Origin: Leptospira fletcheri
Lineage (GTDB): Bacteria; Spirochaetota; Leptospiria; Leptospirales; Leptospiraceae
Direction: 5' to 3'
DNA length: 64,000 nt
Assembly (NCBI RefSeq): GCF_004769195.1
Contig: NZ_RQET01000004.1
Span: 558,001 to 622,000, forward strand
The notes beneath the pieces were generated by a model. The model was not told where the DNA came from and did no database searches. It was given only the letters and a program-made list of their open reading frames with translations. The translations under genes and the position numbers were made by a program. Numbering within the stretch: position 1 is the first letter of the stretch; each line of letters starts with the position of its first letter. Of the stretch, positions 37,597 through 48,835 are shown one piece after another.

Positions 37597-39195
37597 TTAG
37601 CTTCGGTTTTTCCAATCCAGTTTTTCCGCGAGCTTTCTTAGGATCAGTACTAGTGCGAAGGTATCCATTCTACAATATTCCCTGAGGTTCGATTCCACTT
37701 TTTTTCTTTCCTCGTCCGTTACCGGTTCCGTTTTGATCCTAAGAAATTCGGAGTTTGCCAGGTGTCCTGCGTTGATCGATAATCCCTTATAATTCGCTCC
37801 GGTCAGTACCGGCAGAACGGATTTTAAGGAAGTGGTCCCGTGTTGGTCCGGATGATAATAATCGAAATCCCAAAAAGGAAGCGCGAGATCCAAAAAGTCC
37901 GCTTCTATGGAATCGAACCACTTCTTGAATTCCGGAAACACTTGCACGGATTCTTTCAGGCACCGCTTTTCAAAAGTGTCGTTGAAGGCCAATACCGTTC
38001 CCCCGGGGCGGATTTTTTGGGATAAGGAATCCAGAATTCCCAAGCGAGGATCCTGGATTCCGTCGTCCAGGTAGGAATATTCCGCAGGCTCTTCTTCTAA
38101 GTCGTTTTCCAAGACATGTAAAGAGAACAGGAACGGAACATGTTGAAAGGGATTCGATTTCGGATAGATCGGAGCAGGGGGATTGATGGTTTCGAAATCC
38201 AGAAAGTGCAGCGGGAATTTTAATCTGTTCATAAAGCGGAGCAGATTTTCCCGATTTAGATATTCCTCGCCGGTTCGTATGGATCGGATTTGTATCTTTT
38301 GTCTTTGTGTAAATTCCTCGATATCCCCGATTTCGGAAAGGTTTCGGATCCCAGCTTCCCAAAGACGCAGGGTTTCTTCCTTTCCTTCTCTTAAGGAAAA
38401 TAAATCTCCCGGCGGAGAATCCGCGAGACAGGATTCCGGATATATACAGCTACGCGGATGTTCGCAGACGTTCACTGAATTTCCGGAAGGAAGTGAGTTC
38501 TCTTCGAGAATCTCCAGCATCCGATACGCCTTCTCTCTGGTTTTAGAAACTGCAGCGAGCGTTTCATCGCTCAGGTTTTTCTGTAGAAAAAGGGAATTCG
38601 GATCTATTTCGTTTCCGGAAAAAAAGTATTTCGAATTCAAAAATAGTAAAGTGGTTCGAACGACCGGAAATTCCGCTTCTTCCATGATCATTCGTAAAAA
38701 GGAAAGTTCTCTGGCGTAGGATTTTTTCACCGAGGAAGAAGCCTTGACGATTACGATCTCCCAACCGTTTTCTTGAGGGAGGAGAAAATCCGCACGGAAG
38801 TCGAAAAAGTCGGTCTGAAACGCGGCACCGCGGACGGCTTGCTTGTTGCGGATCATCGCGCGGGTAACGGAATCGTTGTACCTTGCGTGGATTGCAGACG
38901 GATAAAGTCGGTTCGCTATTTCTCTTAACAGGGATTTTTGTTTAGGCGAAACATACTGGTTGGAACCTTCCGAAGATCTCGCACTCGGATTCTTTATTAG
39001 ATTCCAGAGTTGTCTCTCACAATGGAAGCCTGCCTGGTATGCGGTCTTTCCTAACTTGGGGAGAGCCTCCTCGCGAAAAGGAGCAAGAAACGCGAAAAGC
39101 AGTCTTTTGCGGATTGAATCGGGAAAAAGGAAGGCGAACCTTCTTGCAAAGGCCCTATAGGATTTCGGGAGATTGACCCAAGAGAAGCCCTTCAT
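37597..39195 (-). CDS. DUF2779 protein: Cas4-like nuclease fused to a DEDD exonuclease-like domain
   Basis: 532 residues. The N-terminal half has the layout of a Cas4/RecB-family PD-(D/E)XK nuclease with an iron-sulphur cluster: a first cysteine in YQAGFHCERQLW, FRADFLLPQENGWEIVIVKASSS as the active-site region, and three later cysteines in CEHPRSCIYPESC. The usual ExK is blurred to VIVKAS, so activity is uncertain. The C-terminal half begins FPLHFLDFETINPP, the DxE of DEDD 3'-5' exonucleases, with later FNDTFEKRC and YCRMDTFALV supplying further acidic residues. No cas genes are nearby. Probable role in DNA or RNA processing or defence, by inference. Confidence 0.8.
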   Translation of the reverse strand: MKGFSWVNLPKSYRAFARRFAFLFPDSIRKRLLFAFLAPFREEALPKLGKTAYQAGFHCERQLWNLIKNPSARSSEGSNQYVSPKQKSLLREIANRLYPSAIHARYNDSVTRAMIRNKQAVRGAAFQTDFFDFRADFLLPQENGWEIVIVKASSSVKKSYARELSFLRMIMEEAEFPVVRTTLLFLNSKYFFSGNEIDPNSLFLQKNLSDETLAAVSKTREKAYRMLEILEENSLPSGNSVNVCEHPRSCIYPESCLADSPPGDLFSLREGKEETLRLWEAGIRNLSEIGDIEEFTQRQKIQIRSIRTGEEYLNRENLLRFMNRLKFPLHFLDFETINPPAPIYPKSNPFQHVPFLFSLHVLENDLEEEPAEYSYLDDGIQDPRLGILDSLSQKIRPGGTVLAFNDTFEKRCLKESVQVFPEFKKWFDSIEADFLDLALPFWDFDYYHPDQHGTTSLKSVLPVLTGANYKGLSINAGHLANSEFLRIKTEPVTDEERKKVESNLREYCRMDTFALVLILRKLAEKLDWKNRS

Positions 39196-39234
39196 ACGGA
39201 AGCCGCCGGGGTGAATCCCGGCAGCCTTTACGTT

Positions 39235-40392
39235 TTAGCCCAAAAGTACCTTGATATCTTTCGGACTAGATGCGCTGTAAATCTTGTTTTCGGAGGTTCC
39301 TAGATTCGCTTGGGTCAATTTTTGGGAAACCACGCTCGGTCCAAAATCGATACCCACGACCTTCGGAGTCTTAACGAAAGCGGAGATCGCCTTATCCCAA
39401 TGGAGAGCCTTGATCAGCACCTCGCGGAACAGCGGAAGGGAAACGTCCGATTCATTTTGGAAATTTCTTCCGTCGAAAATGGAAAATACTGGAATCTTTA
39501 GGTCTGAGCCTTTGTAGCTGAATCCGATCCTTTGCATATCTTTCGGAACGGTATTTTCCGTTTCGTCCATTAAGGGACAATGGAAAGGCGCTGTCGTTCT
39601 GAGATATACGAACTTCACTTTTTTCTCGTCCATTTCGGCTTTGTATTTCTTACGGAACGCGAGAAGTTTGTAAGGATCTCCGGAAAGAATATTGGAATCC
39701 GGAGTATTAAAAAGGGAAACATAAAGCGCGCCATGTCCGGTGGAACCTGTCTCGCTGTTGAAGGCTTTGACTCGGTCGCTCAAATCTGCCTGCGAATATC
39801 CTAAGACGGCAACCATCGGAGCGGGTTGTTTATCACCGACCTCTTCGTTCCCTTTGAGCAAATCCTCGCCGGGCTGGAACAATCCGTATTGTTCCTGAGC
39901 TCTATAGCCCAAGTAGAGAACGAATTTTAGAAATTTTGAAAATTCCTTATAGAACTCATCCCCTTCCTTGCCGAGAGCGATCAGAACTGCGGGAATCACT
40001 CCTTGGCTATGACCGGAAGTTCCGATTGCGTTCGCCAAAAGTTCTGAAGCCGGGAATCCCTTATGGGTCAAAGAGACGTAATTTCCAACTTGGGTCAGAA
40101 AGATTCCTACGATGGAGACGGTCGCACTACAAAGATAACTTTCATCCGGAGCCGCATCCGGGTTCTTGAGCCAGGCCTCGAAATCGTAACCTTGGGAAAT
40201 GTATTTTTTATCTAGGCCGGGTATTTCTTCCGCTAGAGTGCGAAAGGCTGTGTCGAAGAATTGCTTTAAGGACGGATCCGATTCGTAAAGTTTCGAAAGT
40301 TCTTTTAACCAAGGGGAACCTTGGCCGCCGAATTGAAGAAACAGTTTATTGCCTTGTGCTTTGGCTTCGTTCAGGAAGTTTGCTATTGCCAT
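39235..40392 (-). CDS. FAS/PKS-type acyltransferase domain protein
   Basis: 385 residues. [15 protein letters not shown] gives the GQGS motif of malonyl-CoA:ACP transferases, S129 in GHSQG is the nucleophile and the catalytic histidine lies in [10 protein letters not shown]. Length and wording (a large N-terminal part, [15 protein letters not shown]) are closer to the acyltransferase domain of type I fatty acid synthase beta chains than to the roughly 310-residue FabD. No ketosynthase or carrier protein is adjacent, so the partner is unknown. It could load malonyl or another acyl group for lipid synthesis. Confidence 0.82.
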   Translation of the reverse strand: MAIANFLNEAKAQGNKLFLQFGGQGSPWLKELSKLYESDPSLKQFFDTAFRTLAEEIPGLDKKYISQGYDFEAWLKNPDAAPDESYLCSATVSIVGIFLTQVGNYVSLTHKGFPASELLANAIGTSGHSQGVIPAVLIALGKEGDEFYKEFSKFLKFVLYLGYRAQEQYGLFQPGEDLLKGNEEVGDKQPAPMVAVLGYSQADLSDRVKAFNSETGSTGHGALYVSLFNTPDSNILSGDPYKLLAFRKKYKAEMDEKKVKFVYLRTTAPFHCPLMDETENTVPKDMQRIGFSYKGSDLKIPVFSIFDGRNFQNESDVSLPLFREVLIKALHWDKAISAFVKTPKVVGIDFGPSVVSQKLTQANLGTSENKIYSASSPKDIKVLLG

Positions 40393-40657
40393 GGAATGCC
40401 TTATACAGTAGTCGTTTAAAGGATGCTTTCCATGAACCCCGGGATTCGCAATTCTTTTTTGCTCACATTTTCCTTAGAGATTCATGTTTAAGAAGAACGA
40501 TCGTTCCGATTTCCGAACGAACGCTTCTTGTTACGCGCCGATCTCATTCTTATGGGAAAATGATTGACCCGTATTCACGGGTGTGAGGTATTCTTCTCCT
40601 AAACCCTTCTATAAAGAAATTTCTCCGATCTCCGGTTTTTCCGGAAAAGAAAGCAGT

Positions 40658-41590
40658 ATGATAAAAGTAAGGAACCTTTCCAAGTTTTACGGAAAGAAGC
40701 TGGCCATCGACCGATTGAATTTCGAACTGAAAGAGGGAGAAATTGTCGGACTCCTGGGTCTTAATGGAGCCGGAAAAACCACGACCATTCGTATTTTGAC
40801 CGGCTACCTGATCGCTACCGACGGGATTTGCGAACTCGACGGAGTGAATACCTTCGAACACCCTCTGGATGTAAAAAGAAAAATAGGATATTTACCGGAG
40901 ACTCCGCCGCTCTATCCGGAATTAACCGTTTTTGAATATCTGACTTTTGTATCTCGTTTGAAACAAATCGAAGAGAACGAAATTCCGGCAGAATTGGGAA
41001 GAGTATGCTCGCTTACGGATTTGACCGACGTAAAAAACAAGGTGATCGAAACCTTATCTTTAGGATTTAGAAAAAGGGTAGGAATCGCGCAGGCCATATT
41101 AGGAAATCCGGAAATCATCATTATGGATGAACCGATTTCCGGATTGGATCCGAAGCAGATCGTGGAAATCCGCAATCTAATCCAGAGCCTACGGGAAAGT
41201 CATACGATTCTACTATCGAGTCATATTCTTCCCGAAGTTTATAAAACCTGCAACCGATTCCTCTTTTTGCATAACGGACGCATCGTTTATCAATGCGATC
41301 GGGCCGAATTGGAAAAGGAGATGGAAAATCTTTCCGGTCTGGAAGTGACTCTTTCGGGAAAACCCAAAGCTCGGGTAGAGGAATATTTGAGCGGGATCGC
41401 GGAAAAAGTCGGCGCTACGGTTCGCTTTGTGGCGGAAGAGTCGCATGGAACCACGTTTTTGGTGAATACGAATTCCGAAAGAAAGTTCAAAGAGGAACTT
41501 TTTTCGGGCATATCCTCCTCGGGAATCCTGCCGGAATACATACGCAAGCAGGACGTGACCTTGGAACAAATCTTTATGAACAAGGTATAA
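40658..41590 (+). CDS. ABC transporter ATP-binding protein, GldA-like
   Basis: 310 residues from the ATG at 40658; the GTG at 40583 would add a tail of non-conserved residues. Walker A is [13 protein letters not shown], the signature region is [16 protein letters not shown], Walker B is [13 protein letters not shown] and the switch histidine is in LLSSHIL. The C-terminal extension of about 90 residues is typical of export-type ATPases of the gliding-motility/CcmA kind. It begins a compact operon with the permease and two GldG/DUF4340 proteins. A small hairpin (ACCCGT/ACGGGT) at 40567-40582 lies in the leader. Confidence 0.9.
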   Translation: MIKVRNLSKFYGKKLAIDRLNFELKEGEIVGLLGLNGAGKTTTIRILTGYLIATDGICELDGVNTFEHPLDVKRKIGYLPETPPLYPELTVFEYLTFVSRLKQIEENEIPAELGRVCSLTDLTDVKNKVIETLSLGFRKRVGIAQAILGNPEIIIMDEPISGLDPKQIVEIRNLIQSLRESHTILLSSHILPEVYKTCNRFLFLHNGRIVYQCDRAELEKEMENLSGLEVTLSGKPKARVEEYLSGIAEKVGATVRFVAEESHGTTFLVNTNSERKFKEELFSGISSSGILPEYIRKQDVTLEQIFMNKV

Positions 41591-41601
41591 GGAAAGAACC
41601 G

Positions 41602-42330
41602 ATGTTTCGTAATATCAAATGGATTTTCTGGAAAGAGGTAAGGGTGTTTTTCGGAACGTACCTGGCCCCTTTGGTATTGGGCGGTACCGCTTTTTTGAAT
41701 TCCCTTTTCGTCCTGATCCTAAACTTTAATTCCGGAACGAATTACGCCGAGACTACTGTGGTGACTTTTCTATCCTTTATGAGCACCATATTGATCGCAA
41801 TGTTGATCGTCTCCATGGGTTCCATTACGGAGGAAAAGAACCGGGGAACGCTGGAGTTATTATTCACTTCACCCGTAACCGATTTGGAGATCGTCGCCGG
41901 AAAATTCCTCTTCGGCGCCTTGGTTTGTTTGATCGTATCCGTGTTGGTAGACGGTCTCTTCCCTCTTTTTCTGTATTTTTTCTGGAAAGCTCCGCTGTAC
42001 ATCGTAGCCTCCGGAACGGTCGGAGTCTTTCTACTCGGATTGTTCACGTATTCCGTGGGATTATTCGGTTCCAGTTTAGGTAAGAACCAGATGATCTCCA
42101 TGTTGATTTCTATTATGATTCTGTTAACTCTTTGGGTGATCGGTTTCTTTTCTTACTTGTTCGACGCGGTGACTCGAAAGGTGCTGTTTCACTTGCATAT
42201 CTTTTCGCATTTTATCGGTTTTTCGAAAGGTGTCTTACCTTTGAATAGCGTTATTTTCTTTTTGAGCGGAACGGTTTTCTTTCTTTATCTCACCGTAAAA
42301 GTCCTGGAATCCAGGAGGTGGAGAGGATGA
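41602..42330 (+). CDS. ABC transporter permease, GldF-like
   Basis: 242 residues from the ATG at 41602, preceded by GGAAAGAACC; a longer frame starting inside the ATPase gene is an artefact. Six transmembrane helices are visible. The loop [20 protein letters not shown] is the hallmark of ABC-2 permeases of the GldF/NosY type. It pairs with the ATPase just upstream and overlaps the GldG-like gene by four bases. Confidence 0.9.
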   Translation: MFRNIKWIFWKEVRVFFGTYLAPLVLGGTAFLNSLFVLILNFNSGTNYAETTVVTFLSFMSTILIAMLIVSMGSITEEKNRGTLELLFTSPVTDLEIVAGKFLFGALVCLIVSVLVDGLFPLFLYFFWKAPLYIVASGTVGVFLLGLFTYSVGLFGSSLGKNQMISMLISIMILLTLWVIGFFSYLFDAVTRKVLFHLHIFSHFIGFSKGVLPLNSVIFFLSGTVFFLYLTVKVLESRRWRG

Positions 42331-44264
42331 AAAACGAACTTTTGCGCCGCGTTCTTTCCTGGGGATCCACTCTCGGACTTTTACTCTTCTTTCCGATTTA
42401 CGACAGCTTAACTTCCTTCGGAGCAAGATTAGGATTCACTCTGTTCGTACTCGCTCTTCTGGGCGCCGCCGGAATTCTCCGTTATTTCCCTTCCAAAAAA
42501 GATGAGAAAGACGGCAACCTAACGATCTCATCCTTTTTGGGCATCGTCTCTCTCGGTATTTATTTCCTACGGATCTATCTAGAAGAGTCGGCATTACAAA
42601 AGGGGGGGGCGGCTCCGGTTTGGATCTCTCCGGTCCGGGAGTTCCTCCTCGTGATATTAGTGCTCTTCGTTTTGGGAAATTTCTTTTTAGGAATGTTAAG
42701 AGAATGGGAACGGGAATCTCTGAGCGCCCAATCCTCTTTGAAATCTTCCAAGCAAGGCATGATCCGCGATTTTCTACTCGGAACCGGGATTTTACTTTTG
42801 ATCGTCGTACTGGCCAACTATATCGCGACGATCCGAAACCATAACTTCGATCTGAGTTCCCACGGGCAGTTTTCGTTTTCTCTGGAAGCCAAAAAACTCC
42901 TGAAACAAATTCCCGAAGGGGAAGTGGACGTGGTCGCTTTTTATCCTCGACCCTTAGAAAATGCTCCTGCTTCCGACAAAGCCAGTTCGCTGTCCTTGCG
43001 TAGAATCCGTCCCGATCTGGAAATCCTGTTGGGGCAATTAGCGTCGATTCATGCCTCCTATAAAGTCCGTTTTATCAACGCGGATGTGGAATTGGACGAG
43101 CTTACGGAATTCGGTCAGGTCTCTAACGGAACCGTGCTGGTTCGTTTTAAAAAGAAAGGGGCCGTCGCGACCGACAAAGCCCCCGAGCAAAAAATCAGCG
43201 TGAAGGACAAATCGGACCTCGAGGAATTCGAGAGAAAGTTCGTCCAAGCCGTCGTTAACGTCACGACCAAAGAAAGAAAGGTCTATTTTACGGAATCCAA
43301 CGGGGAAAGATACTCTCAGGTTTTTCAGAACCTTCCCAACGAAAGACTGAATCGCCTGACTTCCGGTTTGGCATTTTTGAACTTCAAAGTGAGCGCTCTC
43401 AGTTTCAAGGAAGGTTGGCCTCCGAAAGTTCCCAACGACACGGATATTTTAGTGATCGCAGGACCAACCGTGCCTTTCGGCCCCGAAGCTAGGGTGGCCG
43501 TTTTGGATTTCGTGAAAAAGAAAAACGGAAAAGTTATGATTACGGTCGAACCCAAAGGGGGAGAATCCTTCGATTGGCTCTTGGAAGAAGCGGGATACCG
43601 ATTCGTAAAAACCGGCTTTTCTCAAATTCCCTCTCAGCCCGGAGTAATCGTAACGAAGGCCTTTCGAAAACATCCGATAGAAGAGACTCTTTCCAAAAAG
43701 GACTTGGGCGTGGTATTTCCGTACGCGGGTTATTTCGAAGCGAAGACTTCCGAAGGCAATCAAAAACAGTTCGACGCTTTCCCCCTTTTGGATAGCGGAG
43801 GAGACGCCTACTTGGATCCCAACCAAAACGGGAAGCAGGATCCGGGAGAGGAAAAGAAGAATGCTCCGGTCGCGTTGGTTTTGCAAACCTTCGTAAAGGG
43901 AAGAAACTCGCCTGCGGATATGGTTCCCGGTGCTCCACCGATCCCTTCCGTTCCGAATCCTGCGGAAGGGGAAGAGAGAGGCCGAGTGGTAATCTATTCG
44001 GGAACCTCTTGGTTGACGGACCAGTACCTTCCCTTTGCCGCGAATTATGAATTGGCTAGCGCTTCTGCCACTTGGATGCACCAAAGCCTGAGCCTGCCGT
44101 CGATTCCTCCCAGAAAAGAGGAGGTTCAATCGGTTTCTCTCACCGACGGACAAAAAAGAGCGGTTTGGATCTTAGGTATGTTTGTTTTCCCGGGCCTGAT
44201 CGCCGGCCTCGGATCCATCTATGTGATCCGTAGGAGAAGGATCGGGAGAAAGGATGAAGACTAA
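42327..44264 (+). CDS. GldG-like auxiliary protein of the ABC transporter
   Basis: 645 residues from the ATG at 42327, with GGAGGTGGAGAGG just before it. Five N-terminal hydrophobic segments are followed by a large periplasmic domain beginning [20 protein letters not shown], the beginning of the GldG/IFT52-like (ABC-type uncharacterised transport) domain. A C-terminal helix ([20 protein letters not shown]) ends in a basic tail. In Bacteroidetes such proteins assist gliding; in non-gliding bacteria the role is unknown. Confidence 0.87.
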   Translation: MKNELLRRVLSWGSTLGLLLFFPIYDSLTSFGARLGFTLFVLALLGAAGILRYFPSKKDEKDGNLTISSFLGIVSLGIYFLRIYLEESALQKGGAAPVWISPVREFLLVILVLFVLGNFFLGMLREWERESLSAQSSLKSSKQGMIRDFLLGTGILLLIVVLANYIATIRNHNFDLSSHGQFSFSLEAKKLLKQIPEGEVDVVAFYPRPLENAPASDKASSLSLRRIRPDLEILLGQLASIHASYKVRFINADVELDELTEFGQVSNGTVLVRFKKKGAVATDKAPEQKISVKDKSDLEEFERKFVQAVVNVTTKERKVYFTESNGERYSQVFQNLPNERLNRLTSGLAFLNFKVSALSFKEGWPPKVPNDTDILVIAGPTVPFGPEARVAVLDFVKKKNGKVMITVEPKGGESFDWLLEEAGYRFVKTGFSQIPSQPGVIVTKAFRKHPIEETLSKKDLGVVFPYAGYFEAKTSEGNQKQFDAFPLLDSGGDAYLDPNQNGKQDPGEEKKNAPVALVLQTFVKGRNSPADMVPGAPPIPSVPNPAEGEERGRVVIYSGTSWLTDQYLPFAANYELASASATWMHQSLSLPSIPPRKEEVQSVSLTDGQKRAVWILGMFVFPGLIAGLGSIYVIRRRRIGRKDED

Positions 44265-45348
44265 ACTTTATATTCTCGCCGGATTGGTCGTACTCCTCTT
44301 TACGGTCTTTATCGTGATGGAGGAAAAGAAGGAGGATCTGAGCGAGATTTCCTATTGGAAACTCTCTTTAGATCGATTGGAATATTTTCCTCCTAGTAAG
44401 GAATGGATTTCCGAATCGGGTGAGAATTTTTACGGCAATGCGTTTTCCATTTTTTTAAAGGACGGAATCAAAAAAGGGGGCCTATTTTTTTCGGTTTCGA
44501 ATCGGAACGAGGAAACCGGAGAATGGATCGAGTACGAGGGAGGATACAATTCCGAAAATACGTTTCGCGATTTAGGTCAGCTGAAAGTTAAGGATTTCGA
44601 ATCCTTGGCGGAGGGAACTTCTCCTTCGGCTTCCTTGAAATTGGGAGAAGGAGCCCCTCGCATCGTTCTATATTCGGGAAATAAGACCAAGACTTTAAGG
44701 TTGGGAAAGAAACATTTCAACGGATCCACTCGTATCGTAATGGAAGAGGGAAAGTCGGCGACTCTATTGACCGCCTACAATTTCATCTTCGAGAGATTCC
44801 AAAAGGGTCCGGAGGATTTCCGCCAGAGACAGCTCGTTTTTCCCGGGAAGGAATTCGTCCAAGAAATCTATTACTTGGAGGAGGATGGAAAGCCGATTCG
44901 CATCGATAACCATCCGTACCAGGAAAACGGAGCCAAACGGAATTATTGGAGAAGGATCTCCGGCCAAATCATATTATTGGAACCGAGACTCGGCGAAGAA
45001 TTGTATCGTTCCGTAATCGCTTTGAGAGCGGAATTGTATCCGGATGAAGAAAATGGGGCGGGTTTTAAGGTGGGAAACCTGCTTGCCCCCCAGGATACCC
45101 GTTCGCAATTTTCTTTGGCGACGTTGAAAGTCTCTTTAAGCGGTGGGGACGAACTTATGTTTCGTTTTCACAAACCTACGGAAATCCAAGGGAAACGTTT
45201 TATTCCCACGATCAGGATTTGGAACGGAAGTTTTAAAGAGCCTCCTTTTTACGTGACAGAGGAATCCTTTCGGAAAATCAAAGAGAGTGCCGGCTTGGTG
45301 GAAAAAGCCTCCGTTTGGGTCGCTCCAAAGCCGCCTAAGAAAAGATGA
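44254..45348 (+). CDS. DUF4340-like protein of the ABC operon
   Basis: 364 residues. One N-terminal membrane helix (about 5-22) and a long periplasmic region that repeats a short beta pattern (ISYWKLSLDRLEY..., LKLGEGAPRIVLYSGNKTKTLRLGKK), as DUF4340 proteins do. It overlaps the GldG-like gene by 11 bases and the next gene by four. It is probably a periplasmic partner of the transporter; the cargo is unknown. Confidence 0.8.
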   Translation: MKTKLYILAGLVVLLFTVFIVMEEKKEDLSEISYWKLSLDRLEYFPPSKEWISESGENFYGNAFSIFLKDGIKKGGLFFSVSNRNEETGEWIEYEGGYNSENTFRDLGQLKVKDFESLAEGTSPSASLKLGEGAPRIVLYSGNKTKTLRLGKKHFNGSTRIVMEEGKSATLLTAYNFIFERFQKGPEDFRQRQLVFPGKEFVQEIYYLEEDGKPIRIDNHPYQENGAKRNYWRRISGQIILLEPRLGEELYRSVIALRAELYPDEENGAGFKVGNLLAPQDTRSQFSLATLKVSLSGGDELMFRFHKPTEIQGKRFIPTIRIWNGSFKEPPFYVTEESFRKIKESAGLVEKASVWVAPKPPKKR

Positions 45349-45974
45349 TCCCGATATCCCAGACAGAATCCATGTCCGAGACGGATAAAGCCAAACTTTC
45401 CCTGCTCGAAAAACTGTTTCGCGCTCCGGAGGAGGCTTTCGATCTTTATCTGCGGGAGCCTTTATTGGGACGTAAGGAGTTAGTCCGTCTTCATCTTGCT
45501 CTGTGGATTTTGGCTCCGATCTCGAAGTTTGTCGGAAACCTGTTCCGCATAATCATAGAGTGGATATTCTACGATGAAATCACTTCCTCCTTTTTTTCCG
45601 GATTGGTCGGTTCGTTTCTCGTTTATCCGCTAGTGTTATTTGTAGTCTTCCAATTGGACGTTCTTCGAGTCTTTTACAGGAGAATCGATAGAACCAAAGG
45701 GGAGAGTTATCCGGCGGCGAACATACTGACGATCGCCTTCCTTCCCTTTTCGTCTTCTTCCTTATTTTGGATTCTTCCTTCTCCCTTGCACGCCGGTTTG
45801 ATCGTGGTGTCGTTGTTATTTTCTTACTATTTAAGTTTCGTAGGAATGAGGCGGGTCAGCGGAGTCGAATCCAAGGAATTTTTGATCTTCTCCCTAACAT
45901 CGGCGGTTTATCTGCTGAGTCTGTTTCTAATCTTCACTTTCGCGTATAATATCTTTAGGACGCTCTTAAATTGA
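45345..45974 (+). CDS. Yip1-like membrane protein
   Basis: 209 residues with five hydrophobic helices after a soluble start ([19 protein letters not shown]). The layout fits the YIP1 family loosely. An internal ATG (codon 10) is an alternative start. It links the ABC operon to mpl: its ATG overlaps the preceding stop and its own stop overlaps the mpl TTG start. Function unknown. Confidence 0.7.
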   Translation: MIPISQTESMSETDKAKLSLLEKLFRAPEEAFDLYLREPLLGRKELVRLHLALWILAPISKFVGNLFRIIIEWIFYDEITSSFFSGLVGSFLVYPLVLFVVFQLDVLRVFYRRIDRTKGESYPAANILTIAFLPFSSSSLFWILPSPLHAGLIVVSLLFSYYLSFVGMRRVSGVESKEFLIFSLTSAVYLLSLFLIFTFAYNIFRTLLN

Positions 45975-47371
45975 AAATACATTTGATCGGAATCGGCGGG
46001 ATCGCAATGGGAAACCTCGCTTCGATGTTGCGGAGTCTGGGTCACGAAGTATCCGGTTCCGATAGCGGAGTGTATCCCCCCATGTCGGAAAAGCTGAAGG
46101 ACTGGGGAATTCCTTACGGAGAAGGTTTCGACCCGGCTAGATTGAAGGGCAAGGATTTGGTGGTAATAGGCAACGCTATTTCCCGAGGTAACGCGGAAGT
46201 GGAAGAGGTCCTAAACTCAGGGATCATGTACGAGTCCATGTCCTCCGCATTGGAACGTTACGTTTTAGCGGATAAGAAAGTGGTCGTGGTCGCGGGAACT
46301 CACGGAAAAACCACGACTACTTTTCTCATCCATCACCTTTTAAAGGAAGCGGGTCTAAAGCCGGGTCTGTTCGTGGGGGGAATCCGCCAGGACGGATTTC
46401 CGGGATTCGAATTTTCCGAGGGAAAATATTTCGTTATCGAGGGAGACGAATACGATACCGCATTTTTCGACAAAGCCTCCAAATTCCTGCATTACAAACC
46501 GACGTACGCGGTCTTGAACGCATTAGATTTCGATCATGCGGATATCTTTAAAGACATAGGGGAAATCGAAACTATGTTCTCCCGGTTGCTGCGTTTGATT
46601 CCGGGAAACGGAAAAGCGTATTATTGGTCGGGAGCCGCGAATTTACGAAGACTTTGCAAGGAGGCGTCCAAATACGTCCGATCCGAAGCCTTCGAATTCA
46701 ATCGGAAAGATTCCGTCCTTTCCTGGAAGAAGGGCAATCTGACGTCGGGGCATAGAGTGTTGCGCACCAGATTCTTCGGAGATCATAATTATAGAAACGC
46801 GGAAGTCGCGATGCGGGTATGCGAAGAAATTCTCGAAAAGGAGAATGTCTCTTCCTCGAGAACGGTTCTTTTGGACGCCTTGGAAAAATTTCCAGGAGTC
46901 AAAAGAAGACAGGAAATACTTTTCGAATCCTCTCGAACCGTCGTAATCGAGGATTTTGCACACCATCCGGTCGCAGTCGAAGAAACGATCAAATCCGTGC
47001 GGAAGGTTTTTCCCGAACACAAATTAATCAGTCTTTTCGAGCCTCGCAGCGCCACTTCGCATAGGAACGTTTTCCAAAAGGAATATTCCTATGCCTTTAA
47101 AGGTTCCGCCGTGACTTTCATAACGGAAATCTTTAATTTAAAAAAGGTAACGAAAGAGAACCGTTTGGACGTAAAGAAACTGATTTTAAAACTTCCCAAG
47201 CATTCGGGGACCCTTCCTTTTTATTGCCGAGATCCTAAGGACTTGATCGTAAAATTGCGGAAAATCCTTCCCCAATTTGTCGGGGAAAAAATTCTGATCT
47301 TAGCCATGTCCAACGGAGCTTTCGGAGGAATCTATCCGACGCTCAAGGAAATCGCGGAATCTAGAAAATGA
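45971..47371 (+). CDS. mpl: Murein tripeptide ligase (UDP-MurNAc:L-Ala-gamma-D-Glu-meso-Dap ligase)
   Basis: 466 residues from a TTG. The Mur-ligase fold shows [18 protein letters not shown]-loop [32 protein letters not shown] and [13 protein letters not shown]. The EYDTAFFDK wording separates Mpl from MurC. It reattaches recycled tripeptide to UDP-MurNAc in peptidoglycan recycling, consistent with meso-Dap or a similar third residue. It shares a message with the ABC operon upstream and pheS downstream (4-base overlap). Confidence 0.93.
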   Translation: MKIHLIGIGGIAMGNLASMLRSLGHEVSGSDSGVYPPMSEKLKDWGIPYGEGFDPARLKGKDLVVIGNAISRGNAEVEEVLNSGIMYESMSSALERYVLADKKVVVVAGTHGKTTTTFLIHHLLKEAGLKPGLFVGGIRQDGFPGFEFSEGKYFVIEGDEYDTAFFDKASKFLHYKPTYAVLNALDFDHADIFKDIGEIETMFSRLLRLIPGNGKAYYWSGAANLRRLCKEASKYVRSEAFEFNRKDSVLSWKKGNLTSGHRVLRTRFFGDHNYRNAEVAMRVCEEILEKENVSSSRTVLLDALEKFPGVKRRQEILFESSRTVVIEDFAHHPVAVEETIKSVRKVFPEHKLISLFEPRSATSHRNVFQKEYSYAFKGSAVTFITEIFNLKKVTKENRLDVKKLILKLPKHSGTLPFYCRDPKDLIVKLRKILPQFVGEKILILAMSNGAFGGIYPTLKEIAESRK

Positions 47372-48393
47372 ATCTATCGGAAGAATTAGATAAAATTTAT
47401 GCCGAGGCGCAGGGACTGATCTCGTCCTCCGCCGACGAAGTCGAGCTGGATAGGAATAAAAACGAATATCTAGGCAAAAAAGGAAAACTTACATCCGTTT
47501 TAAAGAACCTCGCTTCCCTTTCGATAGAGGAAAAAAAAACCATCGGAGGAAAGGCGAACGAGATCTCCAAAAAATTGGAAGAGTTCGTTTTGGAAACTCG
47601 GGAAAATCTGAAATCGAAGTTGTTCCGCGATCTTGCGGAAAAGGAATGGTTCGACGTCCTTCGCCCCCAAGGTTCCCCGGAACCGGGAACGTTACATCCG
47701 ATCTCCCATATACAGTACGAAGTAGAGGATATTTTCTCTTCTATGGGATTCGAAATCTGGGACGGTCCGGAAGTCGAAACCGATTTTAACAACTTCGGCG
47801 CCTTGAATTTTACGGAAGACCATCCTGCTCGGGATATGCAGGATACGTTTTACTTGGACGACGGAAAACTTCTTCGTACTCACACATCGGCCATTCAGGT
47901 TCGTGCATTACGTAAATTGAAACCTCCTTTTCGAATCATCGCCCCAGGCAGGGTCTTTCGATACGAAGAAGTCGACGCTTCTCACGAAACCTGTTTTTAC
48001 CAGGTGGAAGGCATGGTGGTCGGTAAGGACATATCCGCCGGTAATATGATTTATACGATGGAAGTGCTTCTCTCCAGAATCTTCGAGAGGGAAGTTAAGA
48101 CCCGTCTACGTCCGGGCTTTTTTCCTTTTGTGGAACCTGCTTTCGAGCTGGACATCAATTGTCAAGTATGCGGCGGGAGCGGTTGTTCCGTATGCAAACA
48201 TTCCGGCTGGCTAGAGCTCATGCCTTGCGGCCTCGTTCATCCGAATGTTTTCCGATTGAACGGACTAGATCCGGAAAAATGGACCGGGTTCGCCTTCGGA
48301 TTAGGACTCGACAGGCTCGTTATGATGAAATACGGAATTCATGATATTCGGTATTTGCATTCGGGAAATCTTAGATTCCTGAAACAATTTTAG
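47368..48393 (+). CDS. pheS: Phenylalanine--tRNA ligase alpha subunit
   Basis: 341 residues. The coiled-coil N-terminus is followed by class II motifs: [40 protein letters not shown] and [19 protein letters not shown] cysteine cluster [17 protein letters not shown] near residue 265 is the putative zinc knuckle found in a subset of PheS. The pheT partner does not follow; a thioesterase gene comes next, so pheT is elsewhere. Confidence 0.95.
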   Translation: MNLSEELDKIYAEAQGLISSSADEVELDRNKNEYLGKKGKLTSVLKNLASLSIEEKKTIGGKANEISKKLEEFVLETRENLKSKLFRDLAEKEWFDVLRPQGSPEPGTLHPISHIQYEVEDIFSSMGFEIWDGPEVETDFNNFGALNFTEDHPARDMQDTFYLDDGKLLRTHTSAIQVRALRKLKPPFRIIAPGRVFRYEEVDASHETCFYQVEGMVVGKDISAGNMIYTMEVLLSRIFEREVKTRLRPGFFPFVEPAFELDINCQVCGGSGCSVCKHSGWLELMPCGLVHPNVFRLNGLDPEKWTGFAFGLGLDRLVMMKYGIHDIRYLHSGNLRFLKQF

Positions 48394-48403
48394 GACCCGC
48401 TTC

Positions 48404-48835
48404 ATGCTTGTAACTCCGATTCAAGTTCGCTGGAACGATATGGATCCTTTTGCTCACGTTAATAACGCGAGGTACGTGTCTTATTTGGAAATCGGCAGAG
48501 TCGATTATTGCCGGAGAAAATTCGGAGTAAAAGAAATATATGATATTCCTTTTTTACTCGCTCGGATCGAAATCGATCTGCTCAAACCGGTGGAAATGGA
48601 CCACAATGTCGAAATCGTAACTTGTGTATCCCATATCGGAAATAAATCCTGGCATTTCACTTCGGTTTTACGCGAGCAAGGAACGGAAACGCTTTTTGCA
48701 AAAGCCAAAACGGTTCAGGTTTCTTATGAGCATAAGACTAAGACCTCCGTCCTGATTCCGGATTGGATCCGAAAAATTCTTACGGAAGATCTGGAAAAAT
48801 TCGAAACCGCGTTCGGGGCCGATAAAACTTTCTAG
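48404..48835 (+). CDS. Acyl-CoA thioesterase, 4HBT hot-dog family
   Basis: 143 residues. [21 protein letters not shown] is the 4-hydroxybenzoyl-CoA thioesterase/YbgC signature with its catalytic aspartate. The rest is a single hot-dog fold. It hydrolyses an acyl-CoA in the cytoplasm; the acyl chain cannot be read. The stop codon TAG shares the palindrome CTAG with the stop of the convergent DUF389 gene. Confidence 0.9.
   Translation: MLVTPIQVRWNDMDPFAHVNNARYVSYLEIGRVDYCRRKFGVKEIYDIPFLLARIEIDLLKPVEMDHNVEIVTCVSHIGNKSWHFTSVLREQGTETLFAKAKTVQVSYEHKTKTSVLIPDWIRKILTEDLEKFETAFGADKTF

Noticed and set aside
37597..39195. CRISPR association of the Cas4-like protein
   Set aside because: No repeat-spacer array and no other cas gene was seen anywhere in the window.
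41293..41601. Long N-terminal extension of the ABC permease frame
   Set aside because: It overlaps the ATPase gene in another frame and is not membrane-like; the ATG at 41602 has a good ribosome binding site.
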